Source of the DNA: Lentisphaeria bacterium UBA1724
GTDB lineage: Bacteria > Verrucomicrobiota > Lentisphaeria > Oligosphaerales > Oligosphaeraceae
Reading direction: 5' to 3'
DNA length: 15,897 nucleotides
Assembly: GCA_002315885.1 (NCBI GenBank)
Contig: DCIO01000003.1
Location: 2,705 to 18,601 of the forward strand
Under the pieces are notes generated by a model. That model was not told the origin of the DNA, searched no databases, and worked only from the letters and a program-made list of their open reading frames with translations. The stretch's first letter is position 1. Every line of letters starts with the position of its first letter. Both the position numbers and the translations under genes were made by a program. Below, one piece after another: positions 1 through 8,075 of this stretch.

Positions 1-33
1 TAAGCCCAGCGAAACGAGGGGCAAGTCGCGTGG
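1..33. other. Short flank downstream of the DapF-like gene
   Basis: Only 33 nt precede the DapF-like stop codon at the left edge. No gene start, terminator or repeat could be supported in it. Confidence 0.3.
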
Positions 34-912
34 CTAGAAGAGCTGTGCGTCGTAGACGCGGGCGACGGGCCCCACCAGGGTGGCATGGAATGCCTCATCG
101 AAGGAAATTGCGAGGATACCGCCCGGCATGTGGACGGTCACAGGGGATTTGCAGAGTCCCAGGCGCACCGCCACTGCCGCGCAGGCGGTGGAGCTAGTCC
201 CGCTAGCCAGGGTGTATCCCGCGCCGCGCTCGTAGATTTCAATCTGGATGTCGTGATCTGAAAGCGCCTTGAGGAACTGGACGTTGGTGCGGTTCGGGAA
301 GAGTGGATGGGATTCCAGGATGGGGCCCAGACACATGGCGATCTCCTTGGTAGGCGCCTCGTCACACAACACCACGCAGTGTGGATTTCCCACCGTGGCC
401 GCACAGAAGAGAATCTCCTCGCCATTCAAGGAGAGTTTTTCCTTCAGGACTTCGCGTTGGGGACCATTGACGGGAATCACCGCGCTGTCAAAAGAGACGG
501 GTCCCATCTCGGCCTCGATTGCCTTGTCGGGGTCGAGAATTTTGCAGACCACGGGACCGCCGAGAGTCGCCAGAGTGAAGGGCTCGTCCAGACGAACCAT
601 CCCGCAGTCAAAGAGATACCGCGCGAAGATTCGGACGCCATTGCCGCTCTTTTCGGCCTCGGAGCCATCGGGGTTCAGGATGCGGAATGCGCAGAGCGCC
701 TGTGGCTGCCCCAGAGAGTCGTAGAATTTGCTACCAGGCAGATAGGGCCCATAGAGGATTCCATCGGAGCCCAGGCCGTAATGGGGGTCGCAGATGAAGC
801 GCACCCGCTCTTCGTCAATTGTATCAGGCAGTGCCTCGGCGTCATTCAAAGGAATGAGATAGTCGTTGCCGAGGCCGTGATATTTCCGGTATGCGCCGTA
901 GGAGGCACTCAT
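34..912 (-). CDS. dapF: DapF-fold epimerase (diaminopimelate epimerase-like), both catalytic Cys replaced by Ser
   Basis: The 292-aa product has the DapF fold signatures: KYHGLGNDYL at residues 10-19, NPDGSEAEKSGNGVR at 80-94, VGNPHCV at 174-180 and YERGAGYTLASGTSS at 227-241. Canonical DapF interconverts LL- and meso-diaminopimelate for lysine and peptidoglycan synthesis, using one cysteine before GNG and a second in an ACGTG-type loop. Here both positions are serine (Ser89 and Ser237), so the chemistry cannot be assumed. The start at 912 is chosen because homology begins there and its ATG overlaps the stop of the upstream gene as ATGA, which suggests translational coupling; the frame stays open to 1155, but that extension has no DapF-like sequence. 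It is the last gene of the rnr operon in this window. Membership of the DapF superfamily is very likely. DAP epimerase activity is only possible, and another amino-acid racemase/epimerase is an alternative. The gene symbol reflects family only. Confidence 0.85.
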   Translation of the reverse strand: MSASYGAYRKYHGLGNDYLIPLNDAEALPDTIDEERVRFICDPHYGLGSDGILYGPYLPGSKFYDSLGQPQALCAFRILNPDGSEAEKSGNGVRIFARYLFDCGMVRLDEPFTLATLGGPVVCKILDPDKAIEAEMGPVSFDSAVIPVNGPQREVLKEKLSLNGEEILFCAATVGNPHCVVLCDEAPTKEIAMCLGPILESHPLFPNRTNVQFLKALSDHDIQIEIYERGAGYTLASGTSSTACAAVAVRLGLCKSPVTVHMPGGILAISFDEAFHATLVGPVARVYDAQLF

Positions 913-1748
913 CGACGGAAGCCTCCACGCATACGACCGCCGAAGCGGTCCTGCTGGGCCATCTTGACGGGCGCGGGCTGTTCCAGTCCCAACGCATACC
1001 ACTGATTGCCCAGGCCGGCGTTGCTGAAGCGCGCCACGCGGTTGTTGGCCAGGTGTTCCCAGTTCTGGTGGATAACGGGATCGTCGGTCTTCTTCTTGGC
1101 GTCGTCCAGGATGGTAACAGCCTCGGTCAGGCGGTTCTGCTTGACCAGAATCCATGCGTAAGTCGCGTAGCAGAGTGTGCCCTTGTCATACTTGAAGCGT
1201 GGGATGCTCTTGGTGAAGAGCTTGTCCAATGCCTTGGTCTCCTCGGGATTCTTCTTCCAATTCAGGACCATCTTCATGCAAAGGATGGTGGGATCCACAA
1301 CCATGGCCTTCTCCAGGAGAGGGCCTGCGGCGTCAAAATCCTTGATTTGGTAGTAGAGCTGCGCCTTCATGAGATTCGCCTGGGTCTTGACCAGGGGATT
1401 CCAAATCTGGTAGGGCTTAGCGGCATCCAGGGAGGGGATGACGGCACGGATGGCATCGCACATCTCCTGTTCCAACTGCGCGGCCAGCTTGGGAGTAGCC
1501 TGTCCACGCATGGCCAGGGCATTCGCCTTGGTGGAAATCCGCTCATTGGCGGCCATCACGTCTCGCTGGACGCCCATGAAGATTGCCTGGAGCTTCTTTT
1601 GAACGATGAGGTTGATGGGGATGATTATTGCCAACGCGGCGCCGAGGCAAGCCAGAATGGCCCAGCCCCAGTGTCCGCCCTCGCCGGCAGTGTAGGAGAA
1701 ATACCCAGCGGCTGCGGCCGCGACAATTGCAATCAGGAATGTAAGCAT
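909..1748 (-). CDS. Membrane-anchored TPR-like protein with RG-rich tail
   Basis: This 279-aa protein starts with two hydrophobic segments (about residues 2-19 and 28-49), separated by a short Gly/His-rich loop. A Lys-rich boundary follows, so the bulk (about 52-279) probably faces the cytoplasm. Residues about 100-230 look like TPR-type helical repeats, for example the stretches around LMKAQLYYQIKDFDAAGPLL and TYAWILVKQNRLTEAVTIL, which suggests a protein-protein interaction scaffold. The C-terminus ends in a short Arg/Gly patch (GGRMRGGFRR), of a type often seen in nucleic-acid-binding tails. It begins 3 nt after the rnr stop and overlaps dapF by 4 nt, so it is almost certainly translated from the same mRNA. 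I do not recognise a named family, and the function is unknown. The gene call itself is secure from packing and composition. Confidence 0.8.
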   Translation of the reverse strand: MLTFLIAIVAAAAAGYFSYTAGEGGHWGWAILACLGAALAIIIPINLIVQKKLQAIFMGVQRDVMAANERISTKANALAMRGQATPKLAAQLEQEMCDAIRAVIPSLDAAKPYQIWNPLVKTQANLMKAQLYYQIKDFDAAGPLLEKAMVVDPTILCMKMVLNWKKNPEETKALDKLFTKSIPRFKYDKGTLCYATYAWILVKQNRLTEAVTILDDAKKKTDDPVIHQNWEHLANNRVARFSNAGLGNQWYALGLEQPAPVKMAQQDRFGGRMRGGFRR

Positions 1749-1751
1749 AGT

Positions 1752-3800
1752 CTATCGTCTGTTTTTGAGGCGGGCTTTCATCTCCCGCGGTGAAAAGGGC
1801 GCATCGCCGGTCTTGGAGTGCTTGTCCGGCACGGGCGCCAGGAGGAGTTCGCCACGGATGGGGTCCGAGGAATCCACTTCGAATTGGCGCGATTGCGTAA
1901 TGTAAAGCCGGTCGCCGTCTTTGACATTGTACCAGGCCGCTTTTAGGTGGTCAAATTTCCAGCCTTTGGGGAGTTGCTCTTCGTTGACGAAGGCAATGAG
2001 GCCATAATCGGGAAGATAGACCTGGCATCCCGTCTTGGTGACTTTGCAGATTTCGCCATGGAGGAGCATCTTCTTGCCCTCCTCCTTCATGCACTGCTGG
2101 ATGTAGCGAATCTTCATGCGGTCGCTGGCGGCAAATTCCGCCTGGTCGCAGTTGTATTCCTTGGTGCAGCAGAGCATGGCGAATTCCTGGACGGTATCCA
2201 GGGTGTAGGTCTTGCGACGCAGGTCGTGAGAAAGGAGCTGCTGATGGACCAGCAGGTCGGCGAAACGTCGGATGGGGCTAGTGAAGTGGCAGTAGTGTTC
2301 TTTGCCCAGGCCGAAGTGCCCCATGGGGTCCACACCGTAGTCGGCGCGAGGAAGATGCCGCAGGAATGCCATGTAGAGCACGTCCTTCAAGGGGGACTCG
2401 GCGGCGTGCTTCAAGAAGCGCACGATGGGACCACGGGAAGAGAGTCCCTTGACCTTTTCGCCCATCATCAGGGTGGCGGTCTCGGCGAAATCCTGGAGTT
2501 TTTCCGGATCGGGCGAGAGGTGGTTTCGGTAGAGGCCAGGCAGATTCAGCTTCTCCAGTTCGAGGGCCATGCACTCATTGGCGGCCAGCATGAATTCCTC
2601 CACCAGCTGGTGGGAGGGATTGTCGATGGTCTGCTGGACACCCAGGATGCGGGAGGGCTTCTCGCTGCACACCACGCGGATTTCCGGCATGGCCATGGGC
2701 AGGAACCGCTCCCGCGTCATACGGCGATGACGCAGGAGCTGCGCGATATTCGCTAGCTTCTTCACCATCTCCAGGACGCCCTCCTCCGCCTCGAAAGTCC
2801 CGCCATCCAAGAGTGTCTGGACTTGCTCGTAGCAGAGACGCTGACGAACATTGATGACGGTGTGCTTGCGCTCGTAGGAAATGACATCTCCGGTATGTTC
2901 GTCAAAGCGGATGAAGACCGTATGAGCCAGACGTGGCACACCAGCCTGGAGGCTGCACTGCTTGTTGGCCAGGGCCTTGGGCAGCATGGGCAGCGTGCGT
3001 CCAGGCAAGTAGGAGGTAAAGACGCGCTCCCGTGCCTGGCGATCCAAGTCGGAACCGGGACGGACGTAGCTCGCCACATCCGCGATATGCACCGCCACCA
3101 GCACCTCGCCCTTTTTCTTGGAGGGCAGAACGGAAAGTGCGTCATCGTAATCCCGTGCATCCACGGGATCGATGGTGACCACCAGGTCCTTGGTGCAATC
3201 CAAGCGCTTGACCTTCACGGGTTCCAGGGCCTCGGCGGCGGCCTCCTGTTCGGCAGTATAGGGTGCGGGGATGTTGTATTCGGCCACGATGGCGTCCAAA
3301 TCCGCAGTCACATTTCCGCTGGCGCCGTAGTTGTCCAGAAGGATTGCGCAGGGCAGTTGTTCGTCGGGGAAATCCACCTGCGGGACGGGTAGCTCGGCCT
3401 TCGCCCAATTGCCTTCGCGAGGCGGAATGCCACTGCGGGCAACGCTCTCGTCGGAGAGCATCAGCAAATCCGGCAATTCGTGGCGCAGGGGACGAATGCC
3501 CCAGTGATGCCCACGCAGGGGCACCAGGCACCCCACAAAATTCTGGAATTTCCGCGCCAGGATGCGCTTGATTGCCGCCACGGGTCGAGATGGGTCGCTG
3601 TTGGGGTCGATGACTGCCAGGACGGTGTCCCCCGTCACAGCACCACCTAGATAGCCTGGTGGCACAAAGAGTGAATCACCCTCGGATAACCGAACAAATC
3701 CAAAGCCCTGGATATTGACCGAGAGCTCCCCCGTCGCCTCAATGGGCGCGCGTTTCTTTTCTTTTTTCATAAGTGTTTTGTAATTTATGTGTTTAGTCAA
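1752..3800 (-). CDS. rnr: Ribonuclease R (RNB-domain 3'-5' exoribonuclease)
   Basis: RNase R degrades structured RNA processively from the 3' end in the cytoplasm, acting in mRNA turnover and rRNA/tmRNA quality control. The 682-aa product shows a cold-shock/OB segment (about residues 25-65, GFGFVRL). The RNB catalytic core starts at about 200 and holds TIDPVDARDYDD at 209-220; Asp211, Asp217, Asp219 and Asp220 match the four metal-binding aspartates of the family. A C-terminal S1 domain lies at about 585-620 (LHGEICKVTKTGCQVYLPDYG). The tail is short and basic (KARLKNRR), and the protein is somewhat shorter than the ~800-aa E. coli enzyme. The start is a TTG at 3800, chosen because GGGAGG lies 5 nt upstream. 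The first ATG, at 3770, would give 672 aa but has no visible ribosome binding site. This is the first gene of the rnr-TPR-dapF operon. Confidence 0.95.
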   Translation of the reverse strand: MTKHINYKTLMKKEKKRAPIEATGELSVNIQGFGFVRLSEGDSLFVPPGYLGGAVTGDTVLAVIDPNSDPSRPVAAIKRILARKFQNFVGCLVPLRGHHWGIRPLRHELPDLLMLSDESVARSGIPPREGNWAKAELPVPQVDFPDEQLPCAILLDNYGASGNVTADLDAIVAEYNIPAPYTAEQEAAAEALEPVKVKRLDCTKDLVVTIDPVDARDYDDALSVLPSKKKGEVLVAVHIADVASYVRPGSDLDRQARERVFTSYLPGRTLPMLPKALANKQCSLQAGVPRLAHTVFIRFDEHTGDVISYERKHTVINVRQRLCYEQVQTLLDGGTFEAEEGVLEMVKKLANIAQLLRHRRMTRERFLPMAMPEIRVVCSEKPSRILGVQQTIDNPSHQLVEEFMLAANECMALELEKLNLPGLYRNHLSPDPEKLQDFAETATLMMGEKVKGLSSRGPIVRFLKHAAESPLKDVLYMAFLRHLPRADYGVDPMGHFGLGKEHYCHFTSPIRRFADLLVHQQLLSHDLRRKTYTLDTVQEFAMLCCTKEYNCDQAEFAASDRMKIRYIQQCMKEEGKKMLLHGEICKVTKTGCQVYLPDYGLIAFVNEEQLPKGWKFDHLKAAWYNVKDGDRLYITQSRQFEVDSSDPIRGELLLAPVPDKHSKTGDAPFSPREMKARLKNRR

Positions 3801-3927
3801 TAAAGCCTCCCGTCTTCGGGATAGCGCAGATAATATAAGTTTGCAAACGAAAACTGCACCTCCTCAGCCATCGGTATCTTCCTACAGGGTCGAGCACATT
3901 CTCGCTCCTTTCTGACGCAAGGATATA
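3801..3927 (-). promoter_or_regulatory. Probable rnr operon promoter region with a 10-bp palindrome
   Basis: This gap separates the M28-like gene from rnr. On the minus strand it contains an AT-rich TATATTATC tract (about 3829-3838) that could hold a -10 element. It is directly preceded by the perfect palindrome GTTTGCAAAC (3839-3848), which would fall in the promoter spacer. No convincing -35 was seen and no intrinsic terminator with a U-tract was found for the M28-like gene. The promoter call is inferred. Confidence 0.3.
3806..3811 (-). promoter_or_regulatory. Ribosome binding site of rnr, supports TTG start
   Basis: GGGAGG on the minus strand sits 5 nt before the TTG at 3800. No comparable purine tract precedes the in-frame ATG at 3770, so this site decides the start choice. 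Confidence 0.55.
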
Positions 3928-5799
3928 TCAAGGCCGTCTGGTCGTAGTCAGCGAACAATATCCGTATTGGGCGACATATCGCAATTCATTGATAATGCGC
4001 TCGATTTGTTCATCAGAAGTGCGTGTGCTCGCCAGGTCGAACTTGGGTGCCGCTTTTTTATCAACCAGCAACGGCAGAGCGGCTTCTGCGTCAAATATCC
4101 GTATGGCGGTCAGGAGTGTTCGTTTGCCGTCAAACAAAGCCCACAATGCCCTTGGCAAGGAGACATTGCGGCGTTCTTTCCAGGGGATATGCGCCAGAGA
4201 GAATGGGAAGCCATATTGGCAGTTCCCAACAACGATGCTATCTGCCATTTTTTCCACCTCACTTAACTTGCCAGGCGACAAAGAAACAAAACCAGCGACG
4301 ACTTTGTCACGCGAGGCATTCAATTTTTGAGGAGAAAAAGTGGCTTGACCGAATTGTTTCTGGGACTTCAATCGTTGTAGAGCGCGACAATATTCTGTTT
4401 GAAGCCGGACATTCTTTTCGTAGCAGGTCAAAGAATTGCTTGATGAAATCAGCTCTGCGGCCCAGCGAAAATCTTCGGCCGCTCTTGTGGAATAGTCAGG
4501 CAGTTCTTCCATCAGAATTTCTTCCAAACCCATATAGAGAACGGGCAGTCTTTCCTTTAACTTTGGCCAGTCTGGAGTAAAGAAAGCCCCGGTATTGTGA
4601 TGAAAGATGCCACTCTCCGTATATAGCCAATTGGCAGGGATGCCAAAATGGGGGTCTCCACAGAAGGTATCATCGGAGAGAGTTGCATATTCCGGCACAA
4701 TCGTTGTGGTTGGGAGTGCCTTTTTCACCCAATCGTACCAATGCCAATCCAAGCAACTGGCAATCGCGGCAGGGGTAAAGCGGCAACGCAGTTCTGGTGC
4801 CGACCGAGTGGTAAAGACATCCAGATTCATCGCCCCGATGATTTTATTGCGGTATTTGGGATTGTTCAGGAATGCCGCCATCCCGTAGAGTTCCATGGAG
4901 AAAATCACCCGCAGTGTTTTTTTCGGTTTGATTTTGCGCGCCAGCAGTTGGCGTCCGAAGTCGCAGGCGATGGCGAAGCCTATGGCGTCATCGGCCTCGA
5001 AGGGTTCGTAGATATGGGCCAGCAAGGCATATTCTTCTTCGGACTCTCCTGGGATGACAGCCGTGATCGTAAATATTTCGCCATCGTAAATTTTACTCTG
5101 CATTTGGGCATGAACGATTATCGTCCCGGAAGCCAATTCGCGAAGAAGCTGTCGTCCCCTGGCTGGTGAGATGGCAAAACAAGGCATACGGCGGTCTCCT
5201 TCTGAGTGATACCAGCCAGTTCGCCCTTGCCCGTTGGTCCAAAAGAGGTCAGAGGGACAATATTCACTTGCAGAAAAACCAGTAACGAGCAGTCCTGCTG
5301 CGCCAGCTTCAGCCAATTGATGATAGACTTTTGTGTTGATGCTAGAGCCATCGGCACCTGTGAAAAAGACCCATTTCCCATGACAGTCTGACTTGGCGGC
5401 ATCAAGGCTGTCATAGTCAACCAGTTCACAGGTAATGCCTTCGGGCGGCGTCGGAGCGCTCCATATCAACGCATGAAGCGGCGTCACATCGGAATCCGCC
5501 AACATCCTTGACTCTTCCGAGACATCCCCTTCCACAATTTGCAAGGTGGAGCGTCCCGTAAGATTCCAGGCTTGGGGCATGATGCAATCCCAACAGCACG
5601 ATTTTCCGTCCGCGGGATGGGCAATTCGTTCAACCTGGGAGAACCCGGCTTCTTTCAATGCCTGCACGCAATATTGTGAAGAACGCTCAAAGTCATCGTA
5701 TGAGCTGCGTCTTTCCAATTGGGCAAGGTGTCCAGTGTATTCCTGCAGATGCTCCAGCGAGAAATTGCCTGCGTATTTTTTGTATTTGTCATTGTCCAT
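3928..5799 (-). CDS. PA-domain/M28-type metallopeptidase-like protein
   Basis: The 623-aa product resembles the M28 zinc aminopeptidase family with an inserted protease-associated (PA) segment at about residues 120-215. The likely metal ligands appear in family order: His262 (LLAHIYEP), Asp270/271 (EADDA), Glu303 (SMELYG), Asp327 (MNLDVF) and His400/401 (FHHNT). LSDDTF and GIPANWLY at about 375-393 also match M28-type loops. Only one Glu is seen where classical M28 enzymes have a Glu-Glu pair, one as general base and one as ligand; related proteins with an ELYG motif exist, so this may be a subfamily trait. No signal peptide is visible, so it should be cytoplasmic. The last ~200 residues match nothing I recognise. 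A GGGGGGAG ribosome site lies 4 nt before the ATG and directly after the MFS stop. It is the last gene of the glycosidase operon. The substrate is unknown; a peptide, or an amide on a sugar, is possible. Confidence 0.75.
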   Translation of the reverse strand: MDNDKYKKYAGNFSLEHLQEYTGHLAQLERRSSYDDFERSSQYCVQALKEAGFSQVERIAHPADGKSCCWDCIMPQAWNLTGRSTLQIVEGDVSEESRMLADSDVTPLHALIWSAPTPPEGITCELVDYDSLDAAKSDCHGKWVFFTGADGSSINTKVYHQLAEAGAAGLLVTGFSASEYCPSDLFWTNGQGRTGWYHSEGDRRMPCFAISPARGRQLLRELASGTIIVHAQMQSKIYDGEIFTITAVIPGESEEEYALLAHIYEPFEADDAIGFAIACDFGRQLLARKIKPKKTLRVIFSMELYGMAAFLNNPKYRNKIIGAMNLDVFTTRSAPELRCRFTPAAIASCLDWHWYDWVKKALPTTTIVPEYATLSDDTFCGDPHFGIPANWLYTESGIFHHNTGAFFTPDWPKLKERLPVLYMGLEEILMEELPDYSTRAAEDFRWAAELISSSNSLTCYEKNVRLQTEYCRALQRLKSQKQFGQATFSPQKLNASRDKVVAGFVSLSPGKLSEVEKMADSIVVGNCQYGFPFSLAHIPWKERRNVSLPRALWALFDGKRTLLTAIRIFDAEAALPLLVDKKAAPKFDLASTRTSDEQIERIINELRYVAQYGYCSLTTTRRP

Positions 5800-5803
5800 G
5801 ATG

Positions 5804-5811
5804 CTCCCCCC
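5804..5811 (-). promoter_or_regulatory. Ribosome binding site of the M28-like gene
   Basis: GGGGGGAG on the minus strand lies 4 nt before the ATG at 5799 and begins immediately after the TAA of the MFS gene, which fixes this start and supports co-transcription. Confidence 0.6.
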
Positions 5812-7179
5812 TTAGAGTTTCAGTGTTCGTTGGGGAGGTACAAAATTAGCGTCTCCACCGCGTTGTTTCCACATTCGGTAGACAATCAGCAGCAATACCG
5901 TTGCGATGATTGTAAAAATAAAATCCCAGACAAAGATGTATCGATACCCGAAGATGTCAATGAACTTCCCGCCACCTGCATTTGCGATGATTTCGAAGAC
6001 AGAGCACACCATGGAACGTGCCGAGCAGAACTGGCCATATTTTTCACTGGGATAGAGTCGAACGGTAAGTGGCAGTCCGCTGGCGCCCTGTAATACATAC
6101 GTAGCAGAGACAAAGAATGATACTGCGAAGAAAGAGTGATAGCCATGGCAAAAGAAGAAGCCGAGGACATTTGCAATGATAATCAGCAAACCGCCCAAAA
6201 TGAAAATTCGCAGTGGGTGGTATTTGTCAACAAGCCATCCCAGTGGAATATAAGCGAAGACCATAACCACATTGATGGCGGCCATAATTCCGCCATACTG
6301 GCCGATAGTCAGTCCCAGTTCTTCCTTGGCGAACAGGAGATTGAACATGATACGGCATACATTGCTGGTCGTGTTGATGGAAAGTCCTATAAAAAGAAGC
6401 AGATAGAAGGGGATGCTGAAGCACTCCTGAGAATATTTTCTAATCATTCCCAGGATACTGACTTTCTCTATTTTTTCAGGTGGAGGATAGTCGCCCTCCT
6501 TGACCTTAATACTCATCAAGGTGAAACTGATCAGATAGATGATTGCGACGCCAGTAAATATCCATGGAATATTTTCCTTGATGTCCGCCAAAGGCAGAAT
6601 GTACTTTTGGAAGACCACGCCGGCAGCCGTGCCCACCACCCGAAAGAATGACATGAAGCGCCCCATGTATTCCTTGGGGACCACATCGGCAAAGATGTAA
6701 AAGAAGACGGAAGCGACAAATAGATTGAAGAGTTGGAAACCCACGCCAAAAATGGCGAGCATTGCAATAATCACGGTTGCGGGATTGCCTTCTGGTCCAG
6801 CGGCGACCTGAGCCAGCCAATTGCCCAAGGGGGCGCTCCACCCGACCAGCACTAGAAATAGCGCCACAAGAGGGCTAGAAAAGAGAAGGTATGGGATGCG
6901 TCGTCCCCACCGTGTTCGTGTGCGGTCGCTAGCCGTGCTGACAATTGGATTGATAACGAAGTTGAGAACCGCCGGGATACTTCCCACCAAAAGGCCGATG
7001 GTAAAGTTACTGGCATTGTGGTTCTTGAGGACCACCGGCATCAATGTCGGCACCAGTTCTTCCATAATGGTAAAGCAAAAGTCTCCCCACAGCATCCAGC
7101 AGAAAAGGGTGACTAGGCCATACTTGGTATAACTCAGCGTGCCGCAGTGATATAGAACTTTCGTATTATCCAGTTTCAT
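5812..7179 (-). CDS. MFS transporter, GPH (glycoside-pentoside-hexuronide) cation symporter type
   Basis: This 455-aa integral membrane protein has about 12 hydrophobic segments. The loop between TM2 and TM3 carries SDRTRTRWGRR (residues 84-94), which is diagnostic of the GPH/MFS_2 sugar:cation symporter family. Such proteins import oligosaccharides, glycosides or uronides with Na+ or H+. A second cytoplasmic loop with charged Lys/Glu residues lies at about 215-240 (KVKEGDYPPPEKIEKV). The ATG lies only 2 nt after the stop of the PHP gene, so its ribosome site is inside that gene (a weak GCGAG). The next gene follows after 12 nt. By position downstream of a secreted glycosidase it probably imports the released product. 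The exact sugar cannot be read from sequence. Confidence 0.88.
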   Translation of the reverse strand: MKLDNTKVLYHCGTLSYTKYGLVTLFCWMLWGDFCFTIMEELVPTLMPVVLKNHNASNFTIGLLVGSIPAVLNFVINPIVSTASDRTRTRWGRRIPYLLFSSPLVALFLVLVGWSAPLGNWLAQVAAGPEGNPATVIIAMLAIFGVGFQLFNLFVASVFFYIFADVVPKEYMGRFMSFFRVVGTAAGVVFQKYILPLADIKENIPWIFTGVAIIYLISFTLMSIKVKEGDYPPPEKIEKVSILGMIRKYSQECFSIPFYLLLFIGLSINTTSNVCRIMFNLLFAKEELGLTIGQYGGIMAAINVVMVFAYIPLGWLVDKYHPLRIFILGGLLIIIANVLGFFFCHGYHSFFAVSFFVSATYVLQGASGLPLTVRLYPSEKYGQFCSARSMVCSVFEIIANAGGGKFIDIFGYRYIFVWDFIFTIIATVLLLIVYRMWKQRGGDANFVPPQRTLKL

Positions 7180-7181
7180 TT

Positions 7182-8075
7182 TTACTCGCTATACGTTATT
7201 GGATTGCTCCATGCACAACGATTTTGCGCGTCCCGAATTCTGCAGCGCAATACTCCGCGGAAGCCTTCTGTGGGACGGCAACGCAGCGAGGTAATGCGAG
7301 GGGAGGTCTCCGGGGTGGGGAAGCCTGGCGTGGCAATGATATCCATCCCTGGGAAACCGTAGACAAACGCTTCGACGACTTCCGAGAACTCTGCCTCGAA
7401 GACCCCATCCTTCCAGGAAAGTCTTTTGAATTGCGGGCCCTGTGTGGCATAAAATCTCCCGCATTTCAGGGCATCCAGCAATGCCTGCGGGGAGGGATTT
7501 TCGGCCGCAATCATCGTCCAGTTCTGGAACAAATCGCAAGCCGTGTGCATGTCATCCACCGCGAGTGCAGAGCAACGCCAGCCTTCGGCGATTAATTCAT
7601 TCCAGCATTGGTCATTGTATTCGCGCCCCGTAAACCGTCCATTTGTATTGGCGACTTCGATTCCGGTCAGGCCCTGCAGTTGCAGGATGTCATGAGAAGA
7701 AAAAGCGCCATTGGGGTGCGCACAGAAAACAATTCCTCCTGCCGCAGTAACTGCATCAATGGCAGCCTGGCCATTGGGGTAAGTCCCGGGCAGGTCTTCG
7801 GGAACGCCCAGTGCCAAGAGGTGCCAAATGACGTTGCGTGGTCCAATCGGATGAATTTCCATGCCAGAAAGGATGGTCATTCCCTTGCCATCATAAGTAG
7901 AGACGGGATTGGTTTTGTGGTGGTCTGAAAAAGCCAGCACGTCATATCCTGCTTCGGAATAGAGACGTATCACTTCTTCGGGAGAAAAATCGCCATCGGA
8001 GACAGTGCTATGGATGTGAAGTGAGCTCTTGAAAACGGGCAGTTGCGCCCCGTAGAAATCAATGATGTTTTTCAT
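7182..8075 (-). CDS. PHP-domain metal-dependent phosphoesterase-like protein
   Basis: The 297-aa protein carries the PHP metal-ligand set in order: LHIHSTVSDG (His20, His22, Asp27), FSDHH (Asp51, His52), GMEIH (Glu73, His75), His85, CAHPNG (His120) and AVDDMH (Asp174/Asp175 and His177). PHP proteins bind two or three metals and hydrolyse phosphoesters such as nucleotides, sugar phosphates and histidinol phosphate. This one resembles the stand-alone bacterial PHP hydrolases and is not joined to a polymerase. After about residue 212 there is a small beta-rich extension, possibly an Ig-like or jelly-roll add-on. No signal peptide is seen. The start overlaps the end of the glycosidase gene by 17 nt, which points to coupled translation. 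In this operon it may act on a phosphorylated or modified sugar, but that is inference. Confidence 0.85.
   Translation of the reverse strand: MKNIIDFYGAQLPVFKSSLHIHSTVSDGDFSPEEVIRLYSEAGYDVLAFSDHHKTNPVSTYDGKGMTILSGMEIHPIGPRNVIWHLLALGVPEDLPGTYPNGQAAIDAVTAAGGIVFCAHPNGAFSSHDILQLQGLTGIEVANTNGRFTGREYNDQCWNELIAEGWRCSALAVDDMHTACDLFQNWTMIAAENPSPQALLDALKCGRFYATQGPQFKRLSWKDGVFEAEFSEVVEAFVYGFPGMDIIATPGFPTPETSPRITSLRCRPTEGFRGVLRCRIRDAQNRCAWSNPITYSE

Noticed and set aside
913..1155. N-terminal extension of the DapF-like protein by 81 residues
   Set aside because: The sequence is low-complexity, Arg/Gly/Pro-rich and antisense-like in character, it lies inside the upstream gene in another frame, and DapF homology begins at 912 with an ATGA overlap.
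891..2756. Long plus-strand open frames opposite the TPR-like and rnr genes
   Set aside because: They are frames opposite GC-rich coding sequence. Their translations show no recognisable domain and the opposite genes are secure.
3882..3899. Five-codon reading frame (MCSTL) with a good AAGGAG before it, upstream of rnr
   Set aside because: Too short to support as a leader peptide, with no attenuator stem or amino-acid codon run.
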